From assembly GCA_010092695.1 (NCBI GenBank), contig JAADJJ010000001.1, positions 2,232,001 to 2,296,000 of the forward strand: DNA of 64,000 nucleotides, read 5' to 3'. The notes under the pieces are model-generated. The model was not told the DNA's origin. It did no database searches and was given only the letters and a program-made list of their open reading frames with translations. Positions 35,100 through 42,448 of the stretch are shown here, in pieces; the stretch's first letter is position 1; each line of letters starts with the position of its first letter. The DNA is from Enterobacteriaceae bacterium 4M9 (GTDB lineage: Bacteria; Pseudomonadota; Gammaproteobacteria; Enterobacterales; Enterobacteriaceae). The position numbers and the translations under genes were made by a program.

Positions 35100-35380
35100 T
35101 CATAACTCTCCTGATGAGCGTTCGACGCGAATTGTGAAAGCTGCCAGATTCTAATCCAGAAATTTTTAGCATGGCTAATACTCTTTTGTTACAGAACCAG
35201 ACAAAAAAGCGATCGACTACTTATCCCGCGATTTGCGGCTAAAAAGGTTATTTTAAAGGCAATTTTATGTCGTCGCCGTTGTGCCTGAGCTTAACCACGT
35301 AAAAGCAGGTGTTTTACCTCGCCGCCGGAGTGGCTACAATGTAAGGCTTACGCCTCAGCACGTACTAAGGAAGCAAGACA

Positions 35381-35728
35381 ATGAGCACCACGATTGAAAA
35401 AATTGAGCGCCAGATCGCCGAAAATCCCATCCTGCTGTATATGAAAGGCTCTCCAAAACTGCCAAGCTGCGGTTTCTCTGCGCAGGCGGTACAGGCGCTG
35501 TCGGCCTGTGGCGAGCGTTTTGCTTATGTGGATATCCTGCAAAACCCGGATATCCGCGCTGAGCTGCCTAAATATGCAAACTGGCCGACCTTCCCGCAGC
35601 TGTGGGTAGACGGTGAGCTGGTTGGCGGCTGCGACATCATTATTGAAATGTATCAGCGCGGCGAATTGCAGACGCTGATTAAAGAAACGGCTGCAAAACA
35701 CAAGCCGGAAGAGTCTGACGCGCAGTAA
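35381..35728 (+). CDS. grxD: Monothiol glutaredoxin Grx4
   Basis: 115 residues. CGFS active site in PKLPSCGFSAQA (residue 30), and the WPTFPQLWVDGELVGGCDI glutathione-binding region. It binds a bridging [2Fe-2S] cluster as a dimer and acts in Fe-S trafficking, which links it in function to the suf operon in this window. AAGGAAG precedes the start. Confidence 0.97.
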   Translation: MSTTIEKIERQIAENPILLYMKGSPKLPSCGFSAQAVQALSACGERFAYVDILQNPDIRAELPKYANWPTFPQLWVDGELVGGCDIIIEMYQRGELQTLIKETAAKHKPEESDAQ

Positions 35729-35739
35729 CCTCATACACT

Positions 35740-35769
35740 AAAAAAGCGACCCAATGGGTCGCTTTTTTT
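35740..35769. terminator. Bidirectional terminator between grxD and rnt
   Basis: AGCGACCC-AAT-GGGTCGCT has a run of A on the left and seven T on the right. In E. coli the large helicase gene lhr lies between rnt and grxD; here only this terminator does. Confidence 0.9.
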
Positions 35770-35784
35770 ATGCCGGAAAAGGGC

Positions 35785-36432
35785 TTATGCCTCTTCAGGC
35801 TGCGCCAGTGGCCAGCCGCCCAGACGCTTCCAGCGGTTGACGATTTCGCAAAAAAGTTGGGTGGTTTGCTCAGTATCATAGAGCGCAGAGTGTGCCTGGC
35901 TTGAATCAAACGGAAAACCCGCCGCAATGCAGGCTTTCGCCAGTACCGTCTGCCCCAGCGCCAGCCCGCTCAGTGCGGCGGTATCGAAGGTAACAAACGG
36001 ATGGAACGGGTTGCGCTTAAGCCCTGCGCGCTCAGCCGCCGCCATCATAAAGCCGTGATCGAAGGTGGCGTTGTGGGCCACCATAATGGCGCGGTTGCAG
36101 CCGCTGTCCTTAATCCCTTTACGCACCATTTTAAAAATAGCGTGCAACGCATCATATTCACTGACGGCACCGCGCAGCGGGTTGCTGGGATCGATGCCGT
36201 TAAACGCCAGCGCTTCGGGCTGCAGTATGGCACCTTCAAAGGGTTCAACGTGAAAATGCAGTGTCTCATCGGCAGTCAACCATCCGTCAGCATCCATTTT
36301 GAGCGTGATGGCGGCAATTTCCAGTAACGCGTCGGTGCTGGCATTAAAACCGGCAGTTTCCACATCGATAACCACGGGATAAAAGCCGCGAAAACGGTCG
36401 CACAGACCAGTGAGTTGAGCAGTATCGGACAT
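35785..36432 (-). CDS. rnt: Ribonuclease T
   Basis: 215 residues, DEDDh exonuclease. Exo I motif VVIDVETAGFN (residues 20-30), Exo II near HNATFDHGFM and Exo III HSALYDTEQT hold the DEDDh residues. It trims tRNA 3' ends and matures 5S and 23S rRNA. It lies downstream of gloA on the same strand, 94 bases away. Confidence 0.97.
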   Translation of the reverse strand: MSDTAQLTGLCDRFRGFYPVVIDVETAGFNASTDALLEIAAITLKMDADGWLTADETLHFHVEPFEGAILQPEALAFNGIDPSNPLRGAVSEYDALHAIFKMVRKGIKDSGCNRAIMVAHNATFDHGFMMAAAERAGLKRNPFHPFVTFDTAALSGLALGQTVLAKACIAAGFPFDSSQAHSALYDTEQTTQLFCEIVNRWKRLGGWPLAQPEEA

Positions 36433-36526
36433 CGGTGTCTCTTAATTTACGAGGAGAAGCAGGGGGCATTATGGCAAATTTCAGGCGGGGATGCAGCAGG
36501 CAGGGCGCGCTTGCGCCCTGCGTCGG

Positions 36527-36934
36527 TCAGTTACCGAGGCCTTTACCGGCGTCTTTCGCTTCAATAAGCTCAATTTTGTAGCCATCCGGGTCTTCCACGA
36601 AGGCGATAACTGTGCTGCCGCCCTTAACCGGGCCGGCTTCGCGGGTGACGTTACCGCCGTTGCGACGGATACGTTCGCAGGCTTCGGCCGCATTGTCCAC
36701 GCTCAGCGCGATATGGCCGTAGGCATTACCGAGATCGTAGCTTTCCACGCCCCAGTTGTAAGTCAGTTCAATGACCGCTTCGTCGCTTTCCGGGCCGTAG
36801 CCCACAAATGCCAGCGAGTACTTGTACTCCGGGTTTTCACTGGTGCGCAGCAGCGTCATGCCCAGTACGTTGGTGTAAAACTCAATAGAGCGTTGCAGGT
36901 CGCCAACGCGCAGCATGGTATGAAGTAAGCGCAT
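36527..36934 (-). CDS. gloA: Glyoxalase I
   Basis: 135 residues, as in E. coli. The metal ligands His5 (MRLLHTMLRVG), Glu56 (AVIELTYNWG), His74 (GHIALSVD) and Glu122 (YKIELIEA) are all visible. It converts the methylglyoxal-glutathione hemithioacetal to S-lactoylglutathione. It follows nemR-nemA, the electrophile-response operon, with a hairpin in between. Confidence 0.97.
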   Translation of the reverse strand: MRLLHTMLRVGDLQRSIEFYTNVLGMTLLRTSENPEYKYSLAFVGYGPESDEAVIELTYNWGVESYDLGNAYGHIALSVDNAAEACERIRRNGGNVTREAGPVKGGSTVIAFVEDPDGYKIELIEAKDAGKGLGN

Positions 36935-36992
36935 AAATTCCTCTTAATATAATGGGTTATTTTTGGGAGGTGCCGAAACCCCGGCATAAAGT

Positions 36993-37016
36993 ATAGCGGC
37001 GCAATGGCGCCGCTAT
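36993..37016 (-). terminator. Hairpin between nemA and gloA
   Basis: ATAGCGGCGC / GCGCCGCTAT, a 10-bp stem with a 4-base loop 14 bases after the nemA stop. On the minus strand it is followed by ACTTTAT, so it is probably a partial terminator or mRNA stabiliser. Confidence 0.5.
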
Positions 37017-37029
37017 CAATGAAACCTGC

Positions 37030-38127
37030 TTACAGAGTAGGGTAATCGGTGTAGCCTTCTGCACCACCGCCGTAGAAACTATCCGGGCGCGGTGGGTTAA
37101 GCGGCGCGTTCTGGCGCAGGCGCTCGGCAAGATCCGGGTTCGCGAGGAAGTCGCGGCCAAATGCCACGGCATCGATGTAGCCCGCCTCAATCAGTTTTTC
37201 TGCTTTCTGTGCCGTGTAGGCACCGGCACCGATAATCACGCCGCTAAAGCGCTCACGTACCTGTTTGCGAAAGGCTTCTGAGTACGGTTTGCCGCCAGCC
37301 CAGTCCGGCTCGGAAATGTGCAGATAGGCCAGGTTGCGTTTGTTAAGCTCGCTAATGAGCCATAGCGCAGCCTCTTCCTGATCTTCACCGTTATCCAGCC
37401 CGTTAAACGGCCCAAGCGGTGAAATACGAATACCAATGCGGTCGGCGCTCCAGGCGTCAATAGCCGCATCAACCACTTCCAGCGTCAGACGAGAGCGGTT
37501 TTCGATGCTGCCACCGTACTGATCGGTGCGTTGATTTGAGGCCGGAGACAGGAACTGATGCAACAGATAACCGTGTGCCGCATGCAGTTCAACCAGATCG
37601 AACCCGGCCTCGTTCGCATTCACGACCGCCTGGCGGAAATCACCGACAATGCCAGGGATCTCGTTTAATTCCAGCGCGCGCGGGGTGGAGGTGTCGACAC
37701 GCACAGCTTTGCCTTCTTCATCGCGAAGCGTGGTGCGGGTTTGTGCATTAATGGCAGACGGCGCGACCGGTGCAAGTCCACCTGGTTGCAGGCTTGAGTG
37801 CGAAATCCGGCCTGTATGCCACAACTGCACCGCCATGTGGCCGTTTTCAGCGTGTACGCCATCGGTGATTTTGCGCCAGGCCGCAATCTGCTGCGGGCTG
37901 TGCAGGCCTGGTGCACCGGCATAGCCTTTAGCCTGGGCCGAGATTTGCGTCGCTTCGCTGATAATAAGCCCGGCACCGGCGCGCTGGCGGTAATACTCGC
38001 CCATCAGCGGCGTGGGGATATCACCAGGCTCGATGCTGCGCAGGCGCGTCAACGGTGCCATCAGAACGCGGTTCGGTACGTTAATGGCCCCGATACGCAG
38101 CGGTGTAAACAGTTTGTCAATTGTCAT
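37030..38127 (-). CDS. nemA: N-ethylmaleimide reductase NemA (old yellow enzyme)
   Basis: 365 residues, an FMN-dependent TIM barrel. It starts LFTPLRIGAINVPNRVLMAPLTR, and the substrate-binding pair is in ELHAAHGYLLHQF. It reduces activated alkenes and electrophiles using NADPH. It lies 45 bases after nemR, with a NemR-like half operator in the gap. Confidence 0.95.
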   Translation of the reverse strand: MTIDKLFTPLRIGAINVPNRVLMAPLTRLRSIEPGDIPTPLMGEYYRQRAGAGLIISEATQISAQAKGYAGAPGLHSPQQIAAWRKITDGVHAENGHMAVQLWHTGRISHSSLQPGGLAPVAPSAINAQTRTTLRDEEGKAVRVDTSTPRALELNEIPGIVGDFRQAVVNANEAGFDLVELHAAHGYLLHQFLSPASNQRTDQYGGSIENRSRLTLEVVDAAIDAWSADRIGIRISPLGPFNGLDNGEDQEEAALWLISELNKRNLAYLHISEPDWAGGKPYSEAFRKQVRERFSGVIIGAGAYTAQKAEKLIEAGYIDAVAFGRDFLANPDLAERLRQNAPLNPPRPDSFYGGGAEGYTDYPTL

Positions 38128-38138
38128 ACGGATTCCTT

Positions 38139-38158
38139 AATAGACCGGTCGTCTTGTG
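38139..38158. promoter_or_regulatory. NemR-like partial operator between nemR and nemA
   Basis: AATAGACC-GGTC-GTCTTGTG: the left half equals that of the nemR operator while the right half is degenerate (an AGAC...GTCT core remains). Confidence 0.4.
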
Positions 38159-38172
38159 TTGTTGTCATGCAC

Positions 38173-38790
38173 TTAAATCGCCGCTCGCAAGGAGGCGGGT
38201 GTGATAATCGTGTTTTCTACCAGTGCCAGTGCGCTTTCTAGCGGCATGGCGCTGCGGGAAATTTTCGCCTGAAGGTTGGCACCCAGCCACAGGGCGTATA
38301 ACGCCTGAGCCTGAAGCTGCGCATCACCACTGAAGGTGAGGCTGCGTTCATCACTGCGACCACGAACCAGGGTCGAGGTCAGCATGGCAACTACTTTGTC
38401 GGCACCAAAATTGAGCGAGACGCGCATCTCCTCTGAGAGATCGCATACTTCAGCGGAAAGCTTGACCGTGAGACAGTCGCACATCATGCCGCTTTCACAG
38501 AAGTTGTTAAGCCCGGTGCGATACCAGGCCAGCAGCAATTCTCGGGCGCTGGCGTCACGGCGGGCAAAATGCTCACTCAGCCGCTTCCCGGAGGTGGCGT
38601 AGTAACGCTTGAGCATCTCCACACCAAAAGCCTCTTTTGAAGGAAAGTAGTGATAAAACGAGCCCTTGGGCACGCCTGCGGTGCGCAGCAGTTCACTTAA
38701 GCCCATGCCGGTAAAGCCAAGCTGTAAACTGAGCTGTTCGCCGGTGGCCAGCAGGTGCTCGCGAGTGTCATGTTCTGTTTTCTTATTCAT
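38173..38790 (-). CDS. nemR: TetR-family electrophile/bleach sensor NemR
   Basis: 205 residues (E. coli 199). N-terminal TetR helix-turn-helix (TGMGLSELLRTAGVPKGSFYHYFPSKEAF). Cysteines remain in the ligand domain (ESGMMCDCLTVKL, EVCDLSEE), consistent with thiol-based sensing of quinones, maleimide and chlorine species. It represses itself and nemA; a perfect operator lies 14 bp upstream. Confidence 0.95.
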   Translation of the reverse strand: MNKKTEHDTREHLLATGEQLSLQLGFTGMGLSELLRTAGVPKGSFYHYFPSKEAFGVEMLKRYYATSGKRLSEHFARRDASARELLLAWYRTGLNNFCESGMMCDCLTVKLSAEVCDLSEEMRVSLNFGADKVVAMLTSTLVRGRSDERSLTFSGDAQLQAQALYALWLGANLQAKISRSAMPLESALALVENTIITPASLRAAI

Positions 38791-38803
38791 AGCGACCTAC
38801 TGT

Positions 38804-38823
38804 AATAGACCGGTTGGTCTATT
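38804..38823. promoter_or_regulatory. NemR operator
   Basis: A perfect dyad AATAGACC-GGTT-GGTCTATT just upstream of nemR, the known NemR box form (TAGACC/GGTCTA). Confidence 0.85.
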
Positions 38824-38830
38824 GCAAGTG

Positions 38831-38861
38831 TAAAAATAACCCCCGTGACTATACGGGGGTT
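38831..38861 (-). terminator. eptA terminator
   Basis: AACCCCCGT / ACGGGGGTT, a 9-bp stem, followed on the minus strand by ATTTTTA, six bases after the eptA stop. Confidence 0.85.
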
Positions 38862-38867
38862 GAACGC

Positions 38868-40496
38868 TTATGCTGCACGGCAGGGCTGGGTCAGATCGAG
38901 CTTCGGTCGATAAACCTTTGTTTTTATGTCCATCATGCCCAGCAGAGTATCGAACAGGTTATCCTGCGAGATTTCACGCGAAGCCGCTTCTTTTTTCATA
39001 CAGGTCTTATCAAGGCTGAACTGGTTTGCATAGCCATCAGACAGCCAGAAGAGAAACGGAATGCGGATTTGCTCCTGCGGTGCCAGCATGCGCGGCGTGC
39101 CGTGCAAATACATACCGGATTCACCCAGCGACTCGCCGTGGTCAGACAGATACACCAGCGCGGTGTTCATTTGACCCTGACGCGCGCGCAGCTTATCGAT
39201 AGTGCGACTGACAATATTATCAGTATAAAGAATGGTGTTGTCATAGGTGTTCATCAGCGACTGTCGGTCACAGTCTTCAATCTGATTCGTATCGCAGGTT
39301 GGCGTGAAGCGCCGGAACTGTGCAGGGTAACGTTGATAATAGGCCGGACCGTGGCTACCCATAATGTGCAGTACGATAACTGAGTCGCGCTGCAAACCGT
39401 CGAGCACGTTATCGAGTCGGTATAGCTCGGCGTCGTCCAGGCAAGAACCATTTTTACACATGTCTTTAAGCTGCCAGCGCGTCATATCGGTGAAATTCAC
39501 GCGATTACAGGCACCTTTACAGCCACCGTCGTTTTCACGCCACAGCACATTAATACCGGCGTGTTTGAGCACGTCCAGCACGCCTTCGGTGTAGCGTGCG
39601 GTATTGGCACTGTAGTTTTCGCGCGTCATGTTGGAGAACATGCACGGCACTGACACCGCGGTTTCCGTACCACAGGACGTGGCATTGTTAAACCACACAA
39701 CGTCCTGCTTTTTAAGCTGCGGGTTTGTTTCGCGTGCGTAGCCGCCGAGCGAATAGTTCTGTGCCCGCGAGGTTTCCCCGACAACCAGCACCACCACCGT
39801 TTTTTTAGCCGATTGGGTCAGCAGCGGGCCTTTTTGGGCATCTTCGCCAATGCGTGTCAGGGTTTTATCGCCGGAGAACCATCGGTCTTTACTGTAGTTG
39901 CCGATTGCGCTGATGTAGTTTGGCGGCGTGACCAGTTTGGCAATGCCGTTAGTGTTGCGAAACAGCGAGGCGTAATCCTTATAAAATACGGACGCAATCA
40001 GCAAAATCAGCACGATGGCCCCAAGAACACTCAACCCGCGAACCAGCAGGCTGTACCACCATTTGGCGGGCGTGATGGTAATGGCAGCGATAAGCAACGC
40101 TGGCACCACGCCGCCCAGTATCAGCCACATCACAAGCTTTGGCGTCACCAGCGCCATCGCCTCCTGCTGGTTGGTTTCAAAGACGTTAACCATCATGTTG
40201 GTGTCGATAACCACGCCATAGCTATACATGAAGTAGTTAGCGGCAGCGCAGCCGATGATAAGTAACATCGCCAGCGGTTTGCGCAGCAGCGGTAGGTTGA
40301 TGGTGCTAAAGATAATCAGCCAGGCGCTGAACAGCACGACCGGTACAGAGGCGGCGAACACCCATTCGCGGGGTGTCTGCATACCGATGACTCGCCAACT
40401 GCGTTCAATAAACAGCGCATTCACAAGAGTAAATAGCGTGGCGCACAGCAAATTAAACTGCATATCGTTACAACGTAACTTTATAGGGAGGCGCAT
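38868..40496 (-). CDS. eptA: Lipid A phosphoethanolamine transferase, EptA type
   Basis: 542 residues (E. coli EptA 547). Five N-terminal membrane helices (to about residue 180) and a periplasmic alkaline-phosphatase-fold domain. The Zn and catalytic motifs are present: VVGETSRAQNYSLGGY, SCGTETAVSVPCMFS (nucleophile Thr), NDGGCKGAC and YLSDHGESLGE; cysteines for disulfides are kept. It adds phosphoethanolamine to lipid A, lowering polymyxin binding. In E. coli eptA sits with basRS; here it stands alone between nemR and ydhL. A PmrA-like box lies 46 bp upstream. GGAA precedes the start; a second in-frame ATG at 40463 is possible. Confidence 0.92.
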   Translation of the reverse strand: MRLPIKLRCNDMQFNLLCATLFTLVNALFIERSWRVIGMQTPREWVFAASVPVVLFSAWLIIFSTINLPLLRKPLAMLLIIGCAAANYFMYSYGVVIDTNMMVNVFETNQQEAMALVTPKLVMWLILGGVVPALLIAAITITPAKWWYSLLVRGLSVLGAIVLILLIASVFYKDYASLFRNTNGIAKLVTPPNYISAIGNYSKDRWFSGDKTLTRIGEDAQKGPLLTQSAKKTVVVLVVGETSRAQNYSLGGYARETNPQLKKQDVVWFNNATSCGTETAVSVPCMFSNMTRENYSANTARYTEGVLDVLKHAGINVLWRENDGGCKGACNRVNFTDMTRWQLKDMCKNGSCLDDAELYRLDNVLDGLQRDSVIVLHIMGSHGPAYYQRYPAQFRRFTPTCDTNQIEDCDRQSLMNTYDNTILYTDNIVSRTIDKLRARQGQMNTALVYLSDHGESLGESGMYLHGTPRMLAPQEQIRIPFLFWLSDGYANQFSLDKTCMKKEAASREISQDNLFDTLLGMMDIKTKVYRPKLDLTQPCRAA

Positions 40497-40541
40497 AAGA
40501 CGTTCCGTTTTAAAAAACTGCGCGCAGTGTGCACTGTTAAC

Positions 40542-40558
40542 ATTAGCGAAACCTTAGC
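40542..40558 (-). promoter_or_regulatory. PmrA (BasR) box-like repeat upstream of eptA
   Basis: On the minus strand, GCTAAG-GTTTC-GCTAAT: two hexamers separated by five bases, as in the PmrA box (CTTAAG-N5-CTTAAT). Two bases of each half differ. It lies 46-62 bp ahead of eptA. Confidence 0.55.
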
Positions 40559-40648
40559 GCTAAAAGTGGATGAAATTTCACCGCTCCACTTGCATCTGCC
40601 GCGCGCAACGGCTTCAATTCGGGTAAATGCGTTAATTGAGGAGCTGGT

Positions 40649-40888
40649 GTGGCTGAACAGCTGGAGTTTTTCCCGGTCCCAAGTCCCTGTCGCGGCATCT
40701 GTCAGTCAGATGAGCGCGGCTATTGTCGTGGCTGTATGCGCAGTCGCGATGAGCGTTTTAACTGGCAGCACTTCACTAATACGCAAAAGCAGGAAGTGCT
40801 GCGCCTGTGTCGCCAGCGTATGCTGCGCAAATTGCGCGCAACCAAACCCACATCTGCAGAAGAAGACGATCAACCCTCGCTGTTTTAA
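40649..40888 (+). CDS. ydhL: DUF1289 family protein YdhL
   Basis: 79 residues from a GTG start behind GAGGAG. The DUF1289 motif SPCRGICQSDERGYCRGCMRSRDE has four cysteines that could bind a metal. Function unknown. It is 53 bases ahead of ydhF, as in E. coli, and probably cotranscribed. Confidence 0.9.
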   Translation: MAEQLEFFPVPSPCRGICQSDERGYCRGCMRSRDERFNWQHFTNTQKQEVLRLCRQRMLRKLRATKPTSAEEDDQPSLF

Positions 40889-40941
40889 TCGCTTAACCCC
40901 GCTATACTCGGCGTAAATTTTCGTTAAGAGGAAGCACCACG

Positions 40942-41838
40942 ATGGTTGAGCGTATTGTAATGGCGCCGCAGGGGCCTGAGTTCTCACGCATGATTATGGG
41001 CTACTGGCGTCTTATGGAGTGGGACATGACGCCGCAGGCGCTGCTGGCATTTATTGAGCAGCATCTGGATGCCGGCATTACCACCGTGGACCACGCCGAT
41101 ATTTATGGCGATTACCAGTGTGAAGCGGCCTTTGGCAACGCGCTGCGCCTGGCACCCGCGCTTCGTGAGCGCATGCAGATAGTCAGCAAATGCGGCATTG
41201 CGACGCGCGCAAAGCCGGAGCATGCTATCGGTCACTACATTACTGAGCGCAGCCACATTATCCATAGTGCTGAACAGTCACTGAAAAATCTCGCCACTGA
41301 CCACCTTGACCTGCTACTGATTCACCGCCCGGATCCGTTAATGGATGCCGATGACGTTGCCGAAGCCTTTTTGAACCTGCACCAGAGTGGCAAAGTGCTG
41401 CACTTTGGGGTCTCGAACTTCACACCTGCGCAGTTTGCGCTGTTGCAGTCGCGTCTGCCGTTTACGCTTGCCACAAACCAGGTCGAAATATCCCCGCTGA
41501 TGCAGGACACCCTGCTTGATGGCACCCTCGACCAGCTTCAGCAGTTACGCATTCGCCCAATGGCCTGGTCGTGCCTGGGCGGCGGACGTCTGTTTAGCGA
41601 CAGCGGTTGTGAAATGCTGCGCCAGGAACTGAAAACGGTTGCCCAGGAAACGGGGGCTGACAGCATAGAACAGGTGGTCTACGCCTGGATTCTGCGCCTG
41701 CCGTCGCGTCCGTTGCCGATTATTGGCTCCGGCAAAATTGCGCGTGTTATCGATGCGCTTGGGGCGCTCAAGCTGGAGATGACGCGCCAGCAGTGGTTCC
41801 GCATTCGTAAAGCAGCCATTGGGTACGACGTACCGTAA
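40942..41838 (+). CDS. ydhF: Aldo/keto reductase YdhF
   Basis: 298 residues, as in E. coli. AKR signatures: TTVDHADIYGDYQCE with the catalytic Asp-Tyr pair, the lysine in IVSKCGI, HRPDPLMDADDV with the catalytic histidine, and LPIIGSGK for NADPH binding. Physiological substrate unknown. Confidence 0.94.
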   Translation: MVERIVMAPQGPEFSRMIMGYWRLMEWDMTPQALLAFIEQHLDAGITTVDHADIYGDYQCEAAFGNALRLAPALRERMQIVSKCGIATRAKPEHAIGHYITERSHIIHSAEQSLKNLATDHLDLLLIHRPDPLMDADDVAEAFLNLHQSGKVLHFGVSNFTPAQFALLQSRLPFTLATNQVEISPLMQDTLLDGTLDQLQQLRIRPMAWSCLGGGRLFSDSGCEMLRQELKTVAQETGADSIEQVVYAWILRLPSRPLPIIGSGKIARVIDALGALKLEMTRQQWFRIRKAAIGYDVP

Positions 41839-41865
41839 TAGTGTTTCGCGACGCCCATCGCGGTG

Positions 41866-41898
41866 AAAAAGCCCGTTATGTAATAAGCTTAACGGGCT
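41866..41898 (-). terminator. Dyad between ydhF and sodC
   Basis: AGCCCGTTA / TAACGGGCT with an 11-base AT-rich loop. On the minus strand a five-T run follows; on the plus strand, where ydhF ends, no T-run does. It lies in the sodC leader. Confidence 0.4.
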
Positions 41899-41920
41899 AC
41901 ATTAACCTCAGGGAGACGAC

Positions 41921-42448
41921 ATGAAACTGAAACCATTATCAACAGGTATTGCTTTGCTCTTTGTCTGTGGCTCGGCGCTGGCGGCGAGTGAAGAGGTGAA
42001 GATGAATCTGGTGACTGCTCAGGGTGTCGGGCAGGAAATCGGGACGGTGAAAATCGACGAAACGGATAAGGGACTGACGTTCACCCCAGACCTTAAAGCA
42101 CTACCGGCTGGTGAACATGGGTTCCATATTCACGCCAAAGGCAGCTGTGAACCCACGATTGTTGACGGTAAAGCGGTCGCTGCCGGGGCCGCAGGCGGTC
42201 ACTTTGACCCGCAAAATACCGGTAAGCACCTTGGCCCAGAAGGCAACGGCCACCTCGGTGACCTTCCTGCGCTGACGGTTGACGCCGAAGGCAAAGCCAC
42301 ACAACCCGTAACGGCACCGCGCATCAAGAAAATCGAGGATATTAAAGGCCTGGCCATTATGGTTCACGCGGGCGGCGATAATATGGCCGATCACCCGAAA
42401 CCGCTTGGCGGTGGTGGCGAGCGCTTCGCCTGCGGCGTTATTCGCTAG
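41921..42448 (+). CDS. sodC: Periplasmic Cu/Zn superoxide dismutase
   Basis: 175 residues (E. coli 173). A signal peptide ends at ALAA. Copper and zinc histidines lie in GEHGFHIHAKGSCEP, GGHFDPQNTGKH and the MVHAGGD segment; the disulfide cysteines are in GSCEP and FACGVIR. It removes superoxide in the periplasm. It is the only SOD gene in the window; sodB is missing from its E. coli position. The 3' end overlaps convergent ydhK by 11 bases. Confidence 0.96.
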   Translation: MKLKPLSTGIALLFVCGSALAASEEVKMNLVTAQGVGQEIGTVKIDETDKGLTFTPDLKALPAGEHGFHIHAKGSCEPTIVDGKAVAAGAAGGHFDPQNTGKHLGPEGNGHLGDLPALTVDAEGKATQPVTAPRIKKIEDIKGLAIMVHAGGDNMADHPKPLGGGGERFACGVIR

